A stretch of DNA of 37,896 nucleotides. It comes from Planctomycetota bacterium (GTDB lineage Bacteria; Planctomycetota; UBA1135; GCA-002686595). Position numbers and translations under genes: made by a program. How positions within the stretch are numbered: position 1 is the first letter of the stretch; every line of letters starts with the position of its first letter. The notes under the pieces were generated by a model. The model ran no database searches. It was given only the letters and a program-made list of their open reading frames with translations, and was not told the origin of the DNA. The stretch is from positions 1 through 37,896 of the forward strand of contig JAPKBR010000033.1 of the NCBI GenBank assembly GCA_028823345.1, given 5' to 3'. This document shows positions 16,307 to 24,852 of this stretch, in pieces.

Positions 16307-16942
16307 TCAGGCCTCGGGGTCAGGAACGCCCTCTCCAAGGTCTAGGGTCTCGTCGTCTTCCTCGACGGTTTCTTCAATCATCGCTTTCTCTTCAACGATC
16401 GACAGAATAACGTCGTTTTTCTTGGCCTCGGCCTCGCTCAGGGTGATGCCCTCAGGCAAGGTCAAGTCCGCAGCGTGGAACTGGGTGCCAAGGGGCAGGT
16501 CCCCGAGGTTGATCTCGATCATGTCCGGGATGTTCTTCGGCAGGCAGTTGACCATCATCATGCTGTGGACCTGGTTGACGGTACCCACAGCATCCCCAAT
16601 CAGGGAGAGGGGCACGCGCACGTCGGAACGCTCGCCACGCACAACGCCTTTGAACTCAACGTGTTGAATGTTTGAGCCCATCAAGTCCCACTGGATCTCG
16701 CGGATCACCGCCGAGCGCGTGCCCTCAGGGAAATCAAAATCGAACAGGTGCGCCTCGTGGCGGTGGGCAGCCCTGAAAGCTGCGGCGTCAACGCTGAAGT
16801 GACGCAGGGGCTCTTCGGAGTGGCCGAAGAACTGAAGGGTGACGGGCAAGCGACCGGCGGCGCGCAGGCCGCGGGCGGTGCGGGAACCGAGTTTCTCGCG
16901 CAGCTCGACTTCGAGCTTGGCTTCGTGATGGGTACTGGACAT
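16307..16942 (-). CDS. rplY: Ribosomal protein bL25, CTC (long) form
   Basis: 5S rRNA-binding protein of the large subunit; the long form has an extra beta-domain and is often called CTC. The 211-residue chain has the L25 domain (EVELREKLGSRTARGLRAAG ... EIQWDLMGSNIQHVEF) and the TL5-type C-terminal domain (VPLSLIGDAVG ... IEINLGDLPLGTQFHAADL). An acidic tail (EETVEEDDETLDLGEG) follows. I chose the ATG at 16942, which has AGGA 8 nt upstream. An upstream in-frame ATG at 16990 would add 16 residues with no family counterpart. It follows prs after a hairpin-bearing 100-bp gap. Confidence 0.94.
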   Translation of the reverse strand: MSSTHHEAKLEVELREKLGSRTARGLRAAGRLPVTLQFFGHSEEPLRHFSVDAAAFRAAHRHEAHLFDFDFPEGTRSAVIREIQWDLMGSNIQHVEFKGVVRGERSDVRVPLSLIGDAVGTVNQVHSMMMVNCLPKNIPDMIEINLGDLPLGTQFHAADLTLPEGITLSEAEAKKNDVILSIVEEKAMIEETVEEDDETLDLGEGVPDPEA

Positions 16943-16995
16943 TGTGGTTTTCCTGGATGGTTCGTCGCCCGAGGGGCGCACAGGGTTCATTGAAG

Positions 16996-17016
16996 CCAGC
17001 CGAACGGTTCGGCTGG
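16996..17016 (-). terminator. 9-bp hairpin between prs and rplY
   Basis: CCAGCCGAA and TTCGGCTGG pair perfectly around a 3-nt loop. It lies about 30 bp after the prs stop codon on the minus strand, in the gap before rplY. No U-run follows, so it is more likely an attenuator or RNA-stability element than a full terminator. Confidence 0.5.
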
Positions 17017-17044
17017 TGATTGGGTGAGTTGCTCGTTCTGGAGC

Positions 17045-17983
17045 TTACTGGAACAGGCCGCTGATCGAATTATTCTCGTGGATGTTTTGGATGGCCCGGG
17101 CGATCAGGGGGGCTGTGCTCACAACTTTCATGTTGGAGGGCTTTATCTTGAGAGGAATCGTGTCCGTGACCAAGACCGTATCCACTGGAGCGTTCTCAAT
17201 GCGCTCCACCGCAGGGCCGCAAAGCACCGCGTGGGAAACAGCAATCACGATACGGGCGGCCCCGTTGCGTTTGAGAGTTTCGGCGGCTTGGGTAATCGAC
17301 CCTCCCGTAGAAATCATGTCGTCGACGATCACGCAGTTACGTCCCTGCACATCACCGATGACGTTTTCGATCACGGTTTCAGATCCCGAGATACGACGCT
17401 TGTCCACGATGGCGAGATCAGCGGAAAGGCGCTTGGCCCAGGCCCGCGCCATCTTGGTGCCCCCCACATCAGGAGTCACGACCACGGGGTTTTCTACCCC
17501 AAGTTGCCCCACTGCGTCGAGCAAGACCGGACGCGCGTAGAGGTGATCCACGGGGATGTCGAAAAACCCCTGAATCTGGGCCGCGTGCATGTCGAGGGTC
17601 ACGATGCGCTGGGCACCCGCCCCCACCAGTGTGTTGGCCACAACTTTGGCGCTGATGGGAACCCGGCCCTCGTCCTTACGATCCTTGCGAGCATAGCCGT
17701 AGTAGGGCATGACCGCAGTGATGCGGCCAGCGCTGGCACGGCGTAGGGTGTCGAGAAGCAACAGCAGCTCGGCCCAGTTGTCGTTCACCGGAGGACAGGT
17801 GGGCTGCAACACATACACGTCGCGGCCACGGATGTCCTCCGAAACCTTGATGTCGATTTCCTTATCAGGAAAGCGTCCCACATGAGCGTCCGCCAGAGGC
17901 AGATTGAGTTCGGCTGCAATGGACGCAGAAAGCTCGGGGTGGGCTGTGCCCGAAATAAGCGTGATGTCGCCGTAGAAACTCAA
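17045..17983 (-). CDS. prs: Ribose-phosphate pyrophosphokinase (PRPP synthetase)
   Basis: Makes PRPP from ribose 5-phosphate and ATP, for nucleotide, His and Trp synthesis. The 312-residue protein carries the class I signatures: SGTAHPELSASIA near the N-terminus, GRFPDKEIDIKV, VMPYYGYARKDRK (ATP site), TLDMHAAQIQGFFDIPVDHL and the PRPP-binding loop VIVDDMISTGGSI. All catalytic motifs are present. The ATG starts only 2 bp after the glmU stop, so the pair is probably one transcript, as in many bacteria where glmU-prs is conserved. Confidence 0.97.
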   Translation of the reverse strand: MSFYGDITLISGTAHPELSASIAAELNLPLADAHVGRFPDKEIDIKVSEDIRGRDVYVLQPTCPPVNDNWAELLLLLDTLRRASAGRITAVMPYYGYARKDRKDEGRVPISAKVVANTLVGAGAQRIVTLDMHAAQIQGFFDIPVDHLYARPVLLDAVGQLGVENPVVVTPDVGGTKMARAWAKRLSADLAIVDKRRISGSETVIENVIGDVQGRNCVIVDDMISTGGSITQAAETLKRNGAARIVIAVSHAVLCGPAVERIENAPVDTVLVTDTIPLKIKPSNMKVVSTAPLIARAIQNIHENNSISGLFQ

Positions 17984-17985
17984 AG

Positions 17986-19317
17986 CTAGCCTTCCTCTGA
18001 TTGGGGTACTTGGGAACCGGAGGAGGAATCCTCCGCAGTCTTGGCTGAGCCGCCGAGTCGCCGGGCAGGAACCCCTGCCCAGACTTCACCGGGACCCATC
18101 TTCGCGCCCTTGGTGAGCACGGCTCCAGCGGCAGTGGTTGCGCCCTCGGGCACCGCGTTCGGAGCTACGATCAAAGTGCCGCTGCCCACAAAGGCCCCAT
18201 CCCCCACAGTGGATGGATGCTTCACCTTGCCGTCGTAGTTGGCGAAAATCGTGCCTGCGCCCACGTTGACTTTGCTGCCGAGAGTGACGTCTCCCAGATA
18301 GGAGAGGTGCTTCACCTTCGAACCAGGTCCGATGGTCGAGTTCTTGATCTCGCAGAAGTTGCCGAGCACGGCGCCGTCTTCGAGGACCGCTCCCGTGCGC
18401 ATGTGCGCAAAGGGCCCGACCTCGCAGCCTGCGCCGATCTTGACGCCCTTACGCAGAACGGAAAAGGGCTGAATCACTGTGTCTTGTCCAATCTCGACCT
18501 CGCAATCGATCATGGTGGTGCTGGGATCTTCGATGCGCACGCCGTTGGCCAAGTGCTGTTCCAGGATGCGTGCCTGGAGGGCCCAGCGCACTTCTCCCAG
18601 TTGTTCGAGGGAATTCACACCCGCCGCTTCTTCAGCGTCTTCAAGTATGAGGTCCACCACCCGACCGCCAGCCTTGACGAAGAACTCGACAGCGTCGGTC
18701 AGGTAGTACTCGCCCTGGGAATTGTCGCTGGATAGTTGCGGCAAGATCTTGCGCAGGGCTGGAGCATCAAAAGCGTAGAGCCCCGGATTGGTTTCATATC
18801 CCAGACGTTGTTCATCGTTGCAATCGCGTTCTTCCACGATGCCAATCACTTGGCCTTCGTCTCCCCGTTGAATACGGCCGTAGCCGGTCGGGTCCGCAAG
18901 TTCCGCGGTCATCAGCCCCATGGAGCCCACGCCCGCTGCGCTCTGTGCCTGAAGCAACCCATCCAAGCTGCTGGCGCGCACCAGGGGCATGTCCCCGTAA
19001 AGCACCAACACCACTCCGTCCTCGGTAGGCACCGCGTCCATTCCCGCGCGCACCGCATCGCCGGTTCCCCGGGGAGGGTTCTGCACAGCACGCAACAACT
19101 CGCAACGATCGCCGACCAATTCCCGAGCGACTTTCTCAATGGGATCGCCGTCGGGACCGGTGACCAGCACGATGCGCCCGGGCTTAAGCTCAAGAGCGCT
19201 CTCCAAGACCCAACCCAAGAGGGGTCGACCGAGCAATCCATGCAGCACCTTGGGCACGGCGCTCTTCATGCGCTTGCCTTGGCCAGCGGCCAGTACCAGA
19301 ACGGTTAGGGAGGACAC
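17986..19317 (-). CDS. glmU: Bifunctional N-acetylglucosamine-1-phosphate uridyltransferase / glucosamine-1-phosphate acetyltransferase
   Basis: Makes UDP-GlcNAc, the precursor of both peptidoglycan and lipid A. The N-terminal nucleotidyltransferase domain has LAAGQGKRMKS (residues 9-19), GTGDAVRAGM and LYGDMPLV. The C-terminal left-handed beta-helix has GPFAHMRTGAVLEDGAVLGN and NVGAGTIFANYDGKVKHPS, the acetyl-CoA-binding region. Length (443 residues) is close to the usual 450-460. It starts with GTG at 19317 without a clear Shine-Dalgarno. UDP-GlcNAc from this enzyme is the substrate of LpxA, encoded 11 kb downstream on the same strand. Confidence 0.96.
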   Translation of the reverse strand: MSSLTVLVLAAGQGKRMKSAVPKVLHGLLGRPLLGWVLESALELKPGRIVLVTGPDGDPIEKVARELVGDRCELLRAVQNPPRGTGDAVRAGMDAVPTEDGVVLVLYGDMPLVRASSLDGLLQAQSAAGVGSMGLMTAELADPTGYGRIQRGDEGQVIGIVEERDCNDEQRLGYETNPGLYAFDAPALRKILPQLSSDNSQGEYYLTDAVEFFVKAGGRVVDLILEDAEEAAGVNSLEQLGEVRWALQARILEQHLANGVRIEDPSTTMIDCEVEIGQDTVIQPFSVLRKGVKIGAGCEVGPFAHMRTGAVLEDGAVLGNFCEIKNSTIGPGSKVKHLSYLGDVTLGSKVNVGAGTIFANYDGKVKHPSTVGDGAFVGSGTLIVAPNAVPEGATTAAGAVLTKGAKMGPGEVWAGVPARRLGGSAKTAEDSSSGSQVPQSEEG

Positions 19318-19415
19318 GAGGAAGGGGGGAGTGAGGGAGGGTTCCGGGCCAGGCGTTGCCTAGCGGCGATTTAGGGCGCAGTAGCATAGCCAGCGAGCCC
19401 CAAACGCGCCAGTGC

Positions 19416-19880
19416 CTAGACCGATCCTTGGTCACCCTTGGGGATCTGAATTCCAAGTCCGGCCAGGGCGGCGAAGGCCTCTGGAGCTCGATCCGTGGGC
19501 ACAAAAACGTGATCCCGGGAGAAACCACACACCGCCCCGATGGGGATTCCCGCCTGGGCGAGAGCCTCCGCAACCCGGGCCAAAAAGCCCACCAGCTCCC
19601 AGTCCATTGGCATTTCGAAGCGGATCCAGGTCAGAGGCCCCGCGATATTGGCCCCCGGATGGGCCCCGGCGAGAGCCTGGGCCGTGGGCCAATCCACCAA
19701 AACAGTCCACTCGCCCCCCTCCCGGATCACCTGAAAAGGCCCCTCCTGGGTACCTAGATCCCCGAAAGGGGCCCGATCTGGCCCCCCCTCGGGCCAACCG
19801 ACGATGCCCATGGGGCGAGGCTCAGGGCGGCAGGACATATTGGCGAGGGCCTCGGGCAGGGTCTTGGCTGGGGATTCCAT
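19416..19880 (-). CDS. ACT-domain protein, function unknown
   Basis: A 154-residue protein. The C-terminal half (LTWIRFEMPMDWELVGFLAR ... IPIGAVCGFSRDHVFVPTDR) has the pattern of ACT-like small-molecule-binding domains (ACT_7/CASTOR type), in which a helix is followed by a 'GIS..V..GF..DHVFVP' strand pair. The N-terminal half looks like a second, diverged half-domain, with GIVGWPE and FQVIREGGEWTVLV. I know of no assigned reaction. It lies upstream of glmU and diverges from psd with only about 60 bp between. ATG at 19880 is my choice; a GTG at 19886 is also in frame. A CATAAT box at 19892-19887 would place transcription start close to the ATG. It may be a regulatory amino-acid or nucleotide sensor. 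Confidence 0.72.
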   Translation of the reverse strand: MESPAKTLPEALANMSCRPEPRPMGIVGWPEGGPDRAPFGDLGTQEGPFQVIREGGEWTVLVDWPTAQALAGAHPGANIAGPLTWIRFEMPMDWELVGFLARVAEALAQAGIPIGAVCGFSRDHVFVPTDRAPEAFAALAGLGIQIPKGDQGSV

Positions 19881-19939
19881 GAGCACATTATGACCAAGTC
19901 CCCATCCCGGGGAGCACCCCGATCAGTACCCTCCCTCCC

Positions 19940-20734
19940 GTGATCGATCCCCTCCGACGAGCCCTGTCCCGTAGCGTGGGATTCCTGGCAGACCTACCCG
20001 TGCCCCGCCTTCTTCGCCCTCCCCTGTTCCGGGCCTTTGGGCGATTCACCGGCGCCCACATGGAAGAAGCTGCCCTCGCCCTCGACCAATATGGGTCCCT
20101 GGGCGAGTTTTTCGCGCGCCCCCTGCGCGAAGGTTGCCGCCCCATCGACGACGAACCGGACGCCCTCGTCAGCCCAGTGGATGGCCGGGTGCAGCGCATC
20201 GAGGTCATTCGAAATGGAATGATTGTGCAGGCCAAGGGTTTTGAGTATCCGGTACGCGAACTGTTGGCCGGAGTGGGCGAAGAGTTCAACCTGGAAGGTG
20301 GAGTGTGCATGACCCTTTACCTTTCCCCCAGTGACTACCACCGCATCCATACACCGGCTGCCGGCGAGATCAGCGAGGCCCGTTGGGTCCGCGGAAAAAT
20401 GCACTCGGTGGCCCCTAGTGTTTTGACACGTAAGATGGTGCTGCCAGTGAATGAGCGTTGCGTCCTGCGCCTAGACACGGATCGCGGTCCACTCCTGCTG
20501 GTACTCGTGGCCGCCTTGAATGTGGCCCGTTTAATCGTCAAGGACGTTGCCCCCGACTGGTCGGGGATGGTACATCCGGCTCTTGCGCGGGAGCGTGGAG
20601 CCGAACTCGGGCGCTTCGAGTTGGGATCGACGGTGATCGTCATCGCGCCGCCCAATACCCTTGAACCAGACTCGTCCCTCGCACCCGACTCGGTGGTGCG
20701 CGTCGGGCGGAAAATCGCCCGGTGGACCCAATGA
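19940..20734 (+). CDS. psd: Phosphatidylserine decarboxylase proenzyme
   Basis: Converts phosphatidylserine to phosphatidylethanolamine in the inner membrane; the proenzyme cleaves itself to form a pyruvoyl cofactor. The 264-residue chain shows the triad expected of the family: Asp81 in SPVDGRVQ, His137 in YHRIHTPAAG, and the cleavage motif LGS (Leu228-Gly229-Ser230) in RFELGSTVIVI. The N-terminal region is amphipathic, with RRALSRSVGFLADLPVPRLL, and would lie on the membrane. It starts with GTG at 19940 and has no Shine-Dalgarno. Its stop overlaps the next gene's start. Presence of Psd means PE is a likely membrane lipid here. Confidence 0.95.
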   Translation: MIDPLRRALSRSVGFLADLPVPRLLRPPLFRAFGRFTGAHMEEAALALDQYGSLGEFFARPLREGCRPIDDEPDALVSPVDGRVQRIEVIRNGMIVQAKGFEYPVRELLAGVGEEFNLEGGVCMTLYLSPSDYHRIHTPAAGEISEARWVRGKMHSVAPSVLTRKMVLPVNERCVLRLDTDRGPLLLVLVAALNVARLIVKDVAPDWSGMVHPALARERGAELGRFELGSTVIVIAPPNTLEPDSSLAPDSVVRVGRKIARWTQ

Positions 20735-21360
20735 GTCACGGGCCCCTATTGTCTGCCGAGACCGAGCGCCTGGTGCGCTTGACGATTCACATTTGCCGCG
20801 GCGACTGGCATGGCCTGCGTATGCTGCGGCGGGAAGCTCCCGAGGGTGAACCAAACCGGGCCTGGCGCGAGGCACTTTTGCAAAGCCACCTGTTCGCGGG
20901 TATCCCGCGCATGGTGGAAGCCTGCGCGGTGCTCTTGGCGGAGGGCGGCCTAGGCTCGGTTGCAGCCGACGAGATCGAGGACCAAGCGCAAGCCTCCCAA
21001 TTGGGTCAGCCGGAACGTGGGCAAGCCCTCTTTGATTCGATCTACGAAGACACCGGCCCAGCAGTGGTCGAGGCCCTTGGAAAGGCCCACCCGGAAATCC
21101 TCAATGTGACTCTGAGCCACGCCTATGGTCGGATCCTCTCCCGTCCGGGCTTAGATGGGGCCACCCGAGAGCTATTGGCTGTGGGTGCCTTGGCCGCAGG
21201 AAATCAACGACGCCAATTGGCGTCCCATACCCGGGGTGCCCAACGCTTGGGGGCAAAGCCAGAGGCCATTCTGGCCGCAGCGGAACTGGGGGTTTCCGGT
21301 CTCCCAGAGACCGAAGCCGAGACACTGATGGCCACGGCCAAAAAATACAGCGGAGCCTAG
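20731..21360 (+). CDS. Carboxymuconolactone decarboxylase-like (CMD/AhpD fold) protein
   Basis: A 209-residue protein with two CMD-like half-repeats: WREALLQSHLFAGIPRMVEA (about residues 45-64) and the better conserved RELLAVGALAAGNQRRQLASHTRGAQRLGAKPEAILAA in the C-terminal half. It has no CxxC pair, so it is not an AhpD-type peroxidase partner. It resembles the gamma-carboxymuconolactone decarboxylase branch, but no aromatic catabolism genes are nearby. The ATG overlaps the psd stop (ATGA), which strongly suggests co-translation with psd, so a role linked to phospholipid metabolism or redox stress in the membrane is possible. Its TAG stop shares a CTAG with the convergent kinase gene. Confidence 0.8.
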   Translation: MSHGPLLSAETERLVRLTIHICRGDWHGLRMLRREAPEGEPNRAWREALLQSHLFAGIPRMVEACAVLLAEGGLGSVAADEIEDQAQASQLGQPERGQALFDSIYEDTGPAVVEALGKAHPEILNVTLSHAYGRILSRPGLDGATRELLAVGALAAGNQRRQLASHTRGAQRLGAKPEAILAAAELGVSGLPETEAETLMATAKKYSGA

Positions 21361-24300
21361 TCTCGCTCTCGTGCCTCGATCTCGACCCACAGCACCCGCA
21401 TGGGCGCCCGTGATCGAATCGCCAGGAGGCCGCGCTCTTCCCGGCCGGGAATACGGCGCACCCCACCGAGCGAAAGGCGCTGCCCCCCCACCTTGACTTC
21501 TTCCAACACCATGGTGCGCGGCTGGAGAGAGATTTCTACCGTGATGGGTTGCGTCCCGGGGAACCCCTCGAACTTCGCGAGTGAGCGCAGCTTACCAGCG
21601 CGCATCCGGGTCAAAGCTCCTTCCAAGTCGCCGCCCGCATAGGCCATGAACGGGTTGCTCTTGCGGTCCACAAAAAACACATGCATGCCCGCCAGCGACA
21701 AGCAAATCTCGTTGCCAAGTCCGCCACCGTCCAATGATTCCACGTGAAAACGAACGATGATGCGCTCCTCCACATTAAGTGCCGCCGAGAGATCGATCCG
21801 GGCTGCTTCGCTGGACCGCAGGAACGCCTGATCACCGGGTGTACCCGTGCGCAAAACCAGTCCATCCCCATCGGTGGACCAGCGACCCGCCTGCCAGCCC
21901 ATGGCTTCCCCCAGAGCAAAATCAAAGCGCACGAGTTCCAAGGCGCCACGCCGATCGCGCGAGACCTCGGCCCCCGGGAACAACTCTTCAGGGCTCATGA
22001 ACGCCGGCGGCCGGGTGAGGCTGCTGGACAGTTCTTGTAATTCAGTTTGTTGGGCAGGACTGAGTAAGTCCCCGTACTGGGCGAGAAACTCATCCCGAGC
22101 TGCAAGCAAGGCCAGGTCGCTGGCGCTGCCCGCTGTAAAGCGAGTGCGCAGGCGCGAAAGGTCCTGCTCTAGCTGGGCCCGGCGTACACCAACCTGCCGA
22201 TGACGGGTGTCGAGCAGGGCCGCCACCCTGTTCTCTAGGTCCTTCCACAAAGCCCCATCGGCTCCGGCGGGTGCAGGTCCGCCTAAGGAAACCGGCGCAA
22301 GGCTGGGATCCCCCAGATGAAAACGAAGGAGGCTCAAGGCCAGGGATGCCCGGGATACCTCGATCAAATCCTGCCCCCCGGCCAAAGCCAAGCCCTCCAA
22401 CAGCAATCGCTCCATGTCTCCGCTGCTCACGAGCACGGAGCCTCCGCTGGCGGCCTCGTTCCCTGCCTGGATCGAACCCGTGAGGGCAAAGGAGTGCACC
22501 ACGCCTGTGACCCGGTCAAACAGGCGGAAAGGTCGCGTCATGGGCGCCTCGTTTCCACGGCATGTTCCACTGCGGGGGATTCCCTTCACCTCCAGGGTCA
22601 TCTCCCGCCGCCCGCGAACGACTTTGGCGACCAATTCCATGGCGCGAACCATCAGGTCCATCTCACCACGGCGAAGGTTAGCGACCTCAAGGTCGGCCGC
22701 GGATGCGGGGCCCTCCGAAACCTCAACCCAGAGATCCCGGGCAGTACCGAAATCCCGCTGCCCCACCAGCAGGGCGGAGCGTTCTACGGCCTTGCGGAAG
22801 GAGTCCTGGGTCTGGGCCAGCATGAGGCTCTCCTCCTGTTCCAAAATCCCTTGCAGGAGGCCCGCGTAGGTCTTGGCCGAGCGCCAATCCGCATCCGAGG
22901 GCAACTGATCTGCCGTGACCCCGCGTCGGGCGAGCTCTCTTCCCCAGACCAACCCAAGAGCGGCGCCCCCCCCGGCCTGCCCTTGATGCGCAGGAGCTTG
23001 CTGGATCAAAAAGGCCACCAGTTCCCCATCCGCCAAGCGCCAACGGTTGCGCACCCCATCCCGATCCGAATAAAGCGCTGACCTCAAGCTGGCAGAGGCG
23101 AGAGCACTTTGAAGGTCTTCTTCCACCATCCGCATGGCAGTCGCCCTAGAAGTGCTCAACCACTCCAGTACAGGGTTCTCCAGCACATCGAGAGCATCCT
23201 GATAACGAGCCACCGCCACCAAGCCCTCGACCTTAGGGGCCAAAACTGTTCGCCGGTGGCGCTCAAGGTCTTGCTCGATGCTGGCAATTCCTGCTGCTCG
23301 GGCGCGGCTCACTGAGGCAACCAATTCCTGCCACCTTGCCAGGGCGTGTTGTTTGCCCGAAAAACTATCGGGGCACTCTTCAATGGTGGAATAACCGGTG
23401 GCCCGCATCACCCGACGTGGAAGTTCCTGGTTCAAGTAAAGCGCGGCTTCTGCCAGGGATCCGTTGGACAGGGAGCGATCTAGGTACACGCCAACTTCGG
23501 TTAACAGGGCGCTTAAGGCCCCGTCCAATTGGCTGTCCCAACTCAATCGCAGGCGGGCCAAATCCCCCCGCAACTCAACCGGTGGCGCACCACCCACGGC
23601 GGGCGAAACCAAGAGGGATAGGCTCTCTTCGCTGCGACGCAGGCTGACGGTGCCCCCCTCCAAACCGCGCCGTATCTCGTCCAAGGCAGGCCATTCGCTC
23701 ACGTCCATGGAACGGGACCGTTCCGGTTGGTCTGTACCCCAGGGCTGCCACCAGGCAACCCAGCCCCCCGCCGCCACCAAGCCAAGGACCCCAAGCCCCA
23801 CCAGTCGCAAGGTCCGGCCGGGGCCATGGGTCAGGGGCTCTAGCTCCTCGGGGCGAACCTTGGGGGCACGCCGCTCACGCAGTCGCTCTAGGTCCTTGAG
23901 CAATTCCAGGGGCGCTCGATAACGCAGGTTGGGATCCCGCGAGAGGCACTTGCGCAGGACCAGTGAGATGCCTTTTGAAAGCCCCGGCACCAACGCCCGT
24001 GGATCCGGCATGGGCAGATACAGCACCCCGGACAAAACCTCGGCCACGCTATCACCCACAAAAGGCGGCCGACCGGTCAACGCATGGAAGAGTGTCGCAC
24101 CCAAGGACCAGATGTCCGAACGCCCATCCACATCCGAGGGATTACGCGCCTGCTCGGGGCTGATGTAATGGGGAGTGCCAAGGGTTCCCCCAGAGGTTAC
24201 GCGCGGATCGGTTTCGGCCCAAGCCAAGCCCAAGTCCACCAGTCGCGCGCGCCCGCGACCGTCAATCAAAATGTTGGCGGGTTTCACATCCCGGTGAATC

Positions 24301-24788
24301 ACACCCATGCCGTGTGCATGTTCCAGCGCATCGACGATGGGCGCAAAAAGGCGGATCGCCTCGCGCTCGGTCAAGATGCCACGCTCTTCGATGCGTTCTG
24401 CGAGGGAAATCCCCTCGACTAGCTCCATGGCATACCACCAACGCCCCTTCGAAACCCCCATGTCCACGGCAGAAATAATCCCCGGGTGGGCAAGTCGCGC
24501 GGCAGCCCGGGCCTCGCGCTGTAAGCGAATGATCGCGCGCTTGTCGCTGCACAAGTCCGGGTGCAAAAACTTGATGGCCACGGGACGATCCACCGCGATC
24601 TGAACCCCGCTGACAACAGTGCCCGTAGCTCCGTGCCCTAACACCCCATCGATGGTGTAGCCCTCGATCCCAGGCAAATCGATGGGCGACTCGCGCAACC
24701 GGCCGGTGGCCCGCGGACGTGCCCCCGCGCTGCCGGAATCCGGTTGCGGGGTGTCTTCGGCGGGCGAGGGATCGGGAGTCATAGGCAT
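21357..24788 (-). CDS. Transmembrane serine/threonine protein kinase with large C-terminal region
   Basis: A 1,143-residue PknB-like kinase. The kinase domain covers about residues 43-305: glycine loop GHGATGTV (51-58), VAIK with Lys73, HRDVKPANIL (165-174), DLG in place of DFG (185-187), and GTLGTPHYISPEQ. A single membrane helix lies at about 327-348 (VGLGVLGLVAAGGWVAWW). The roughly 790 residues beyond it are probably outside the cytoplasmic membrane. They are mostly helical and end in a beta-rich domain (ALNVEERIIVRFHVESLDGG, NEICLSLAGMHVFFVDRKS) that resembles a concanavalin/LamG-like fold. The ligand is unknown. The gene follows rho by 64 bp on the same strand and ends on the CMD gene. 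No partner phosphatase gene is next to it. Confidence 0.9.
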   Translation of the reverse strand: MPMTPDPSPAEDTPQPDSGSAGARPRATGRLRESPIDLPGIEGYTIDGVLGHGATGTVVSGVQIAVDRPVAIKFLHPDLCSDKRAIIRLQREARAAARLAHPGIISAVDMGVSKGRWWYAMELVEGISLAERIEERGILTEREAIRLFAPIVDALEHAHGMGVIHRDVKPANILIDGRGRARLVDLGLAWAETDPRVTSGGTLGTPHYISPEQARNPSDVDGRSDIWSLGATLFHALTGRPPFVGDSVAEVLSGVLYLPMPDPRALVPGLSKGISLVLRKCLSRDPNLRYRAPLELLKDLERLRERRAPKVRPEELEPLTHGPGRTLRLVGLGVLGLVAAGGWVAWWQPWGTDQPERSRSMDVSEWPALDEIRRGLEGGTVSLRRSEESLSLLVSPAVGGAPPVELRGDLARLRLSWDSQLDGALSALLTEVGVYLDRSLSNGSLAEAALYLNQELPRRVMRATGYSTIEECPDSFSGKQHALARWQELVASVSRARAAGIASIEQDLERHRRTVLAPKVEGLVAVARYQDALDVLENPVLEWLSTSRATAMRMVEEDLQSALASASLRSALYSDRDGVRNRWRLADGELVAFLIQQAPAHQGQAGGGAALGLVWGRELARRGVTADQLPSDADWRSAKTYAGLLQGILEQEESLMLAQTQDSFRKAVERSALLVGQRDFGTARDLWVEVSEGPASAADLEVANLRRGEMDLMVRAMELVAKVVRGRREMTLEVKGIPRSGTCRGNEAPMTRPFRLFDRVTGVVHSFALTGSIQAGNEAASGGSVLVSSGDMERLLLEGLALAGGQDLIEVSRASLALSLLRFHLGDPSLAPVSLGGPAPAGADGALWKDLENRVAALLDTRHRQVGVRRAQLEQDLSRLRTRFTAGSASDLALLAARDEFLAQYGDLLSPAQQTELQELSSSLTRPPAFMSPEELFPGAEVSRDRRGALELVRFDFALGEAMGWQAGRWSTDGDGLVLRTGTPGDQAFLRSSEAARIDLSAALNVEERIIVRFHVESLDGGGLGNEICLSLAGMHVFFVDRKSNPFMAYAGGDLEGALTRMRAGKLRSLAKFEGFPGTQPITVEISLQPRTMVLEEVKVGGQRLSLGGVRRIPGREERGLLAIRSRAPMRVLWVEIEARERD

Positions 24789-24852
24789 TCACTCTAGCCC
24801 ATCAGCCCCTTGAGGTTTCAAACCAGTGACCCGGACCCCCAAAAACCCTCCC

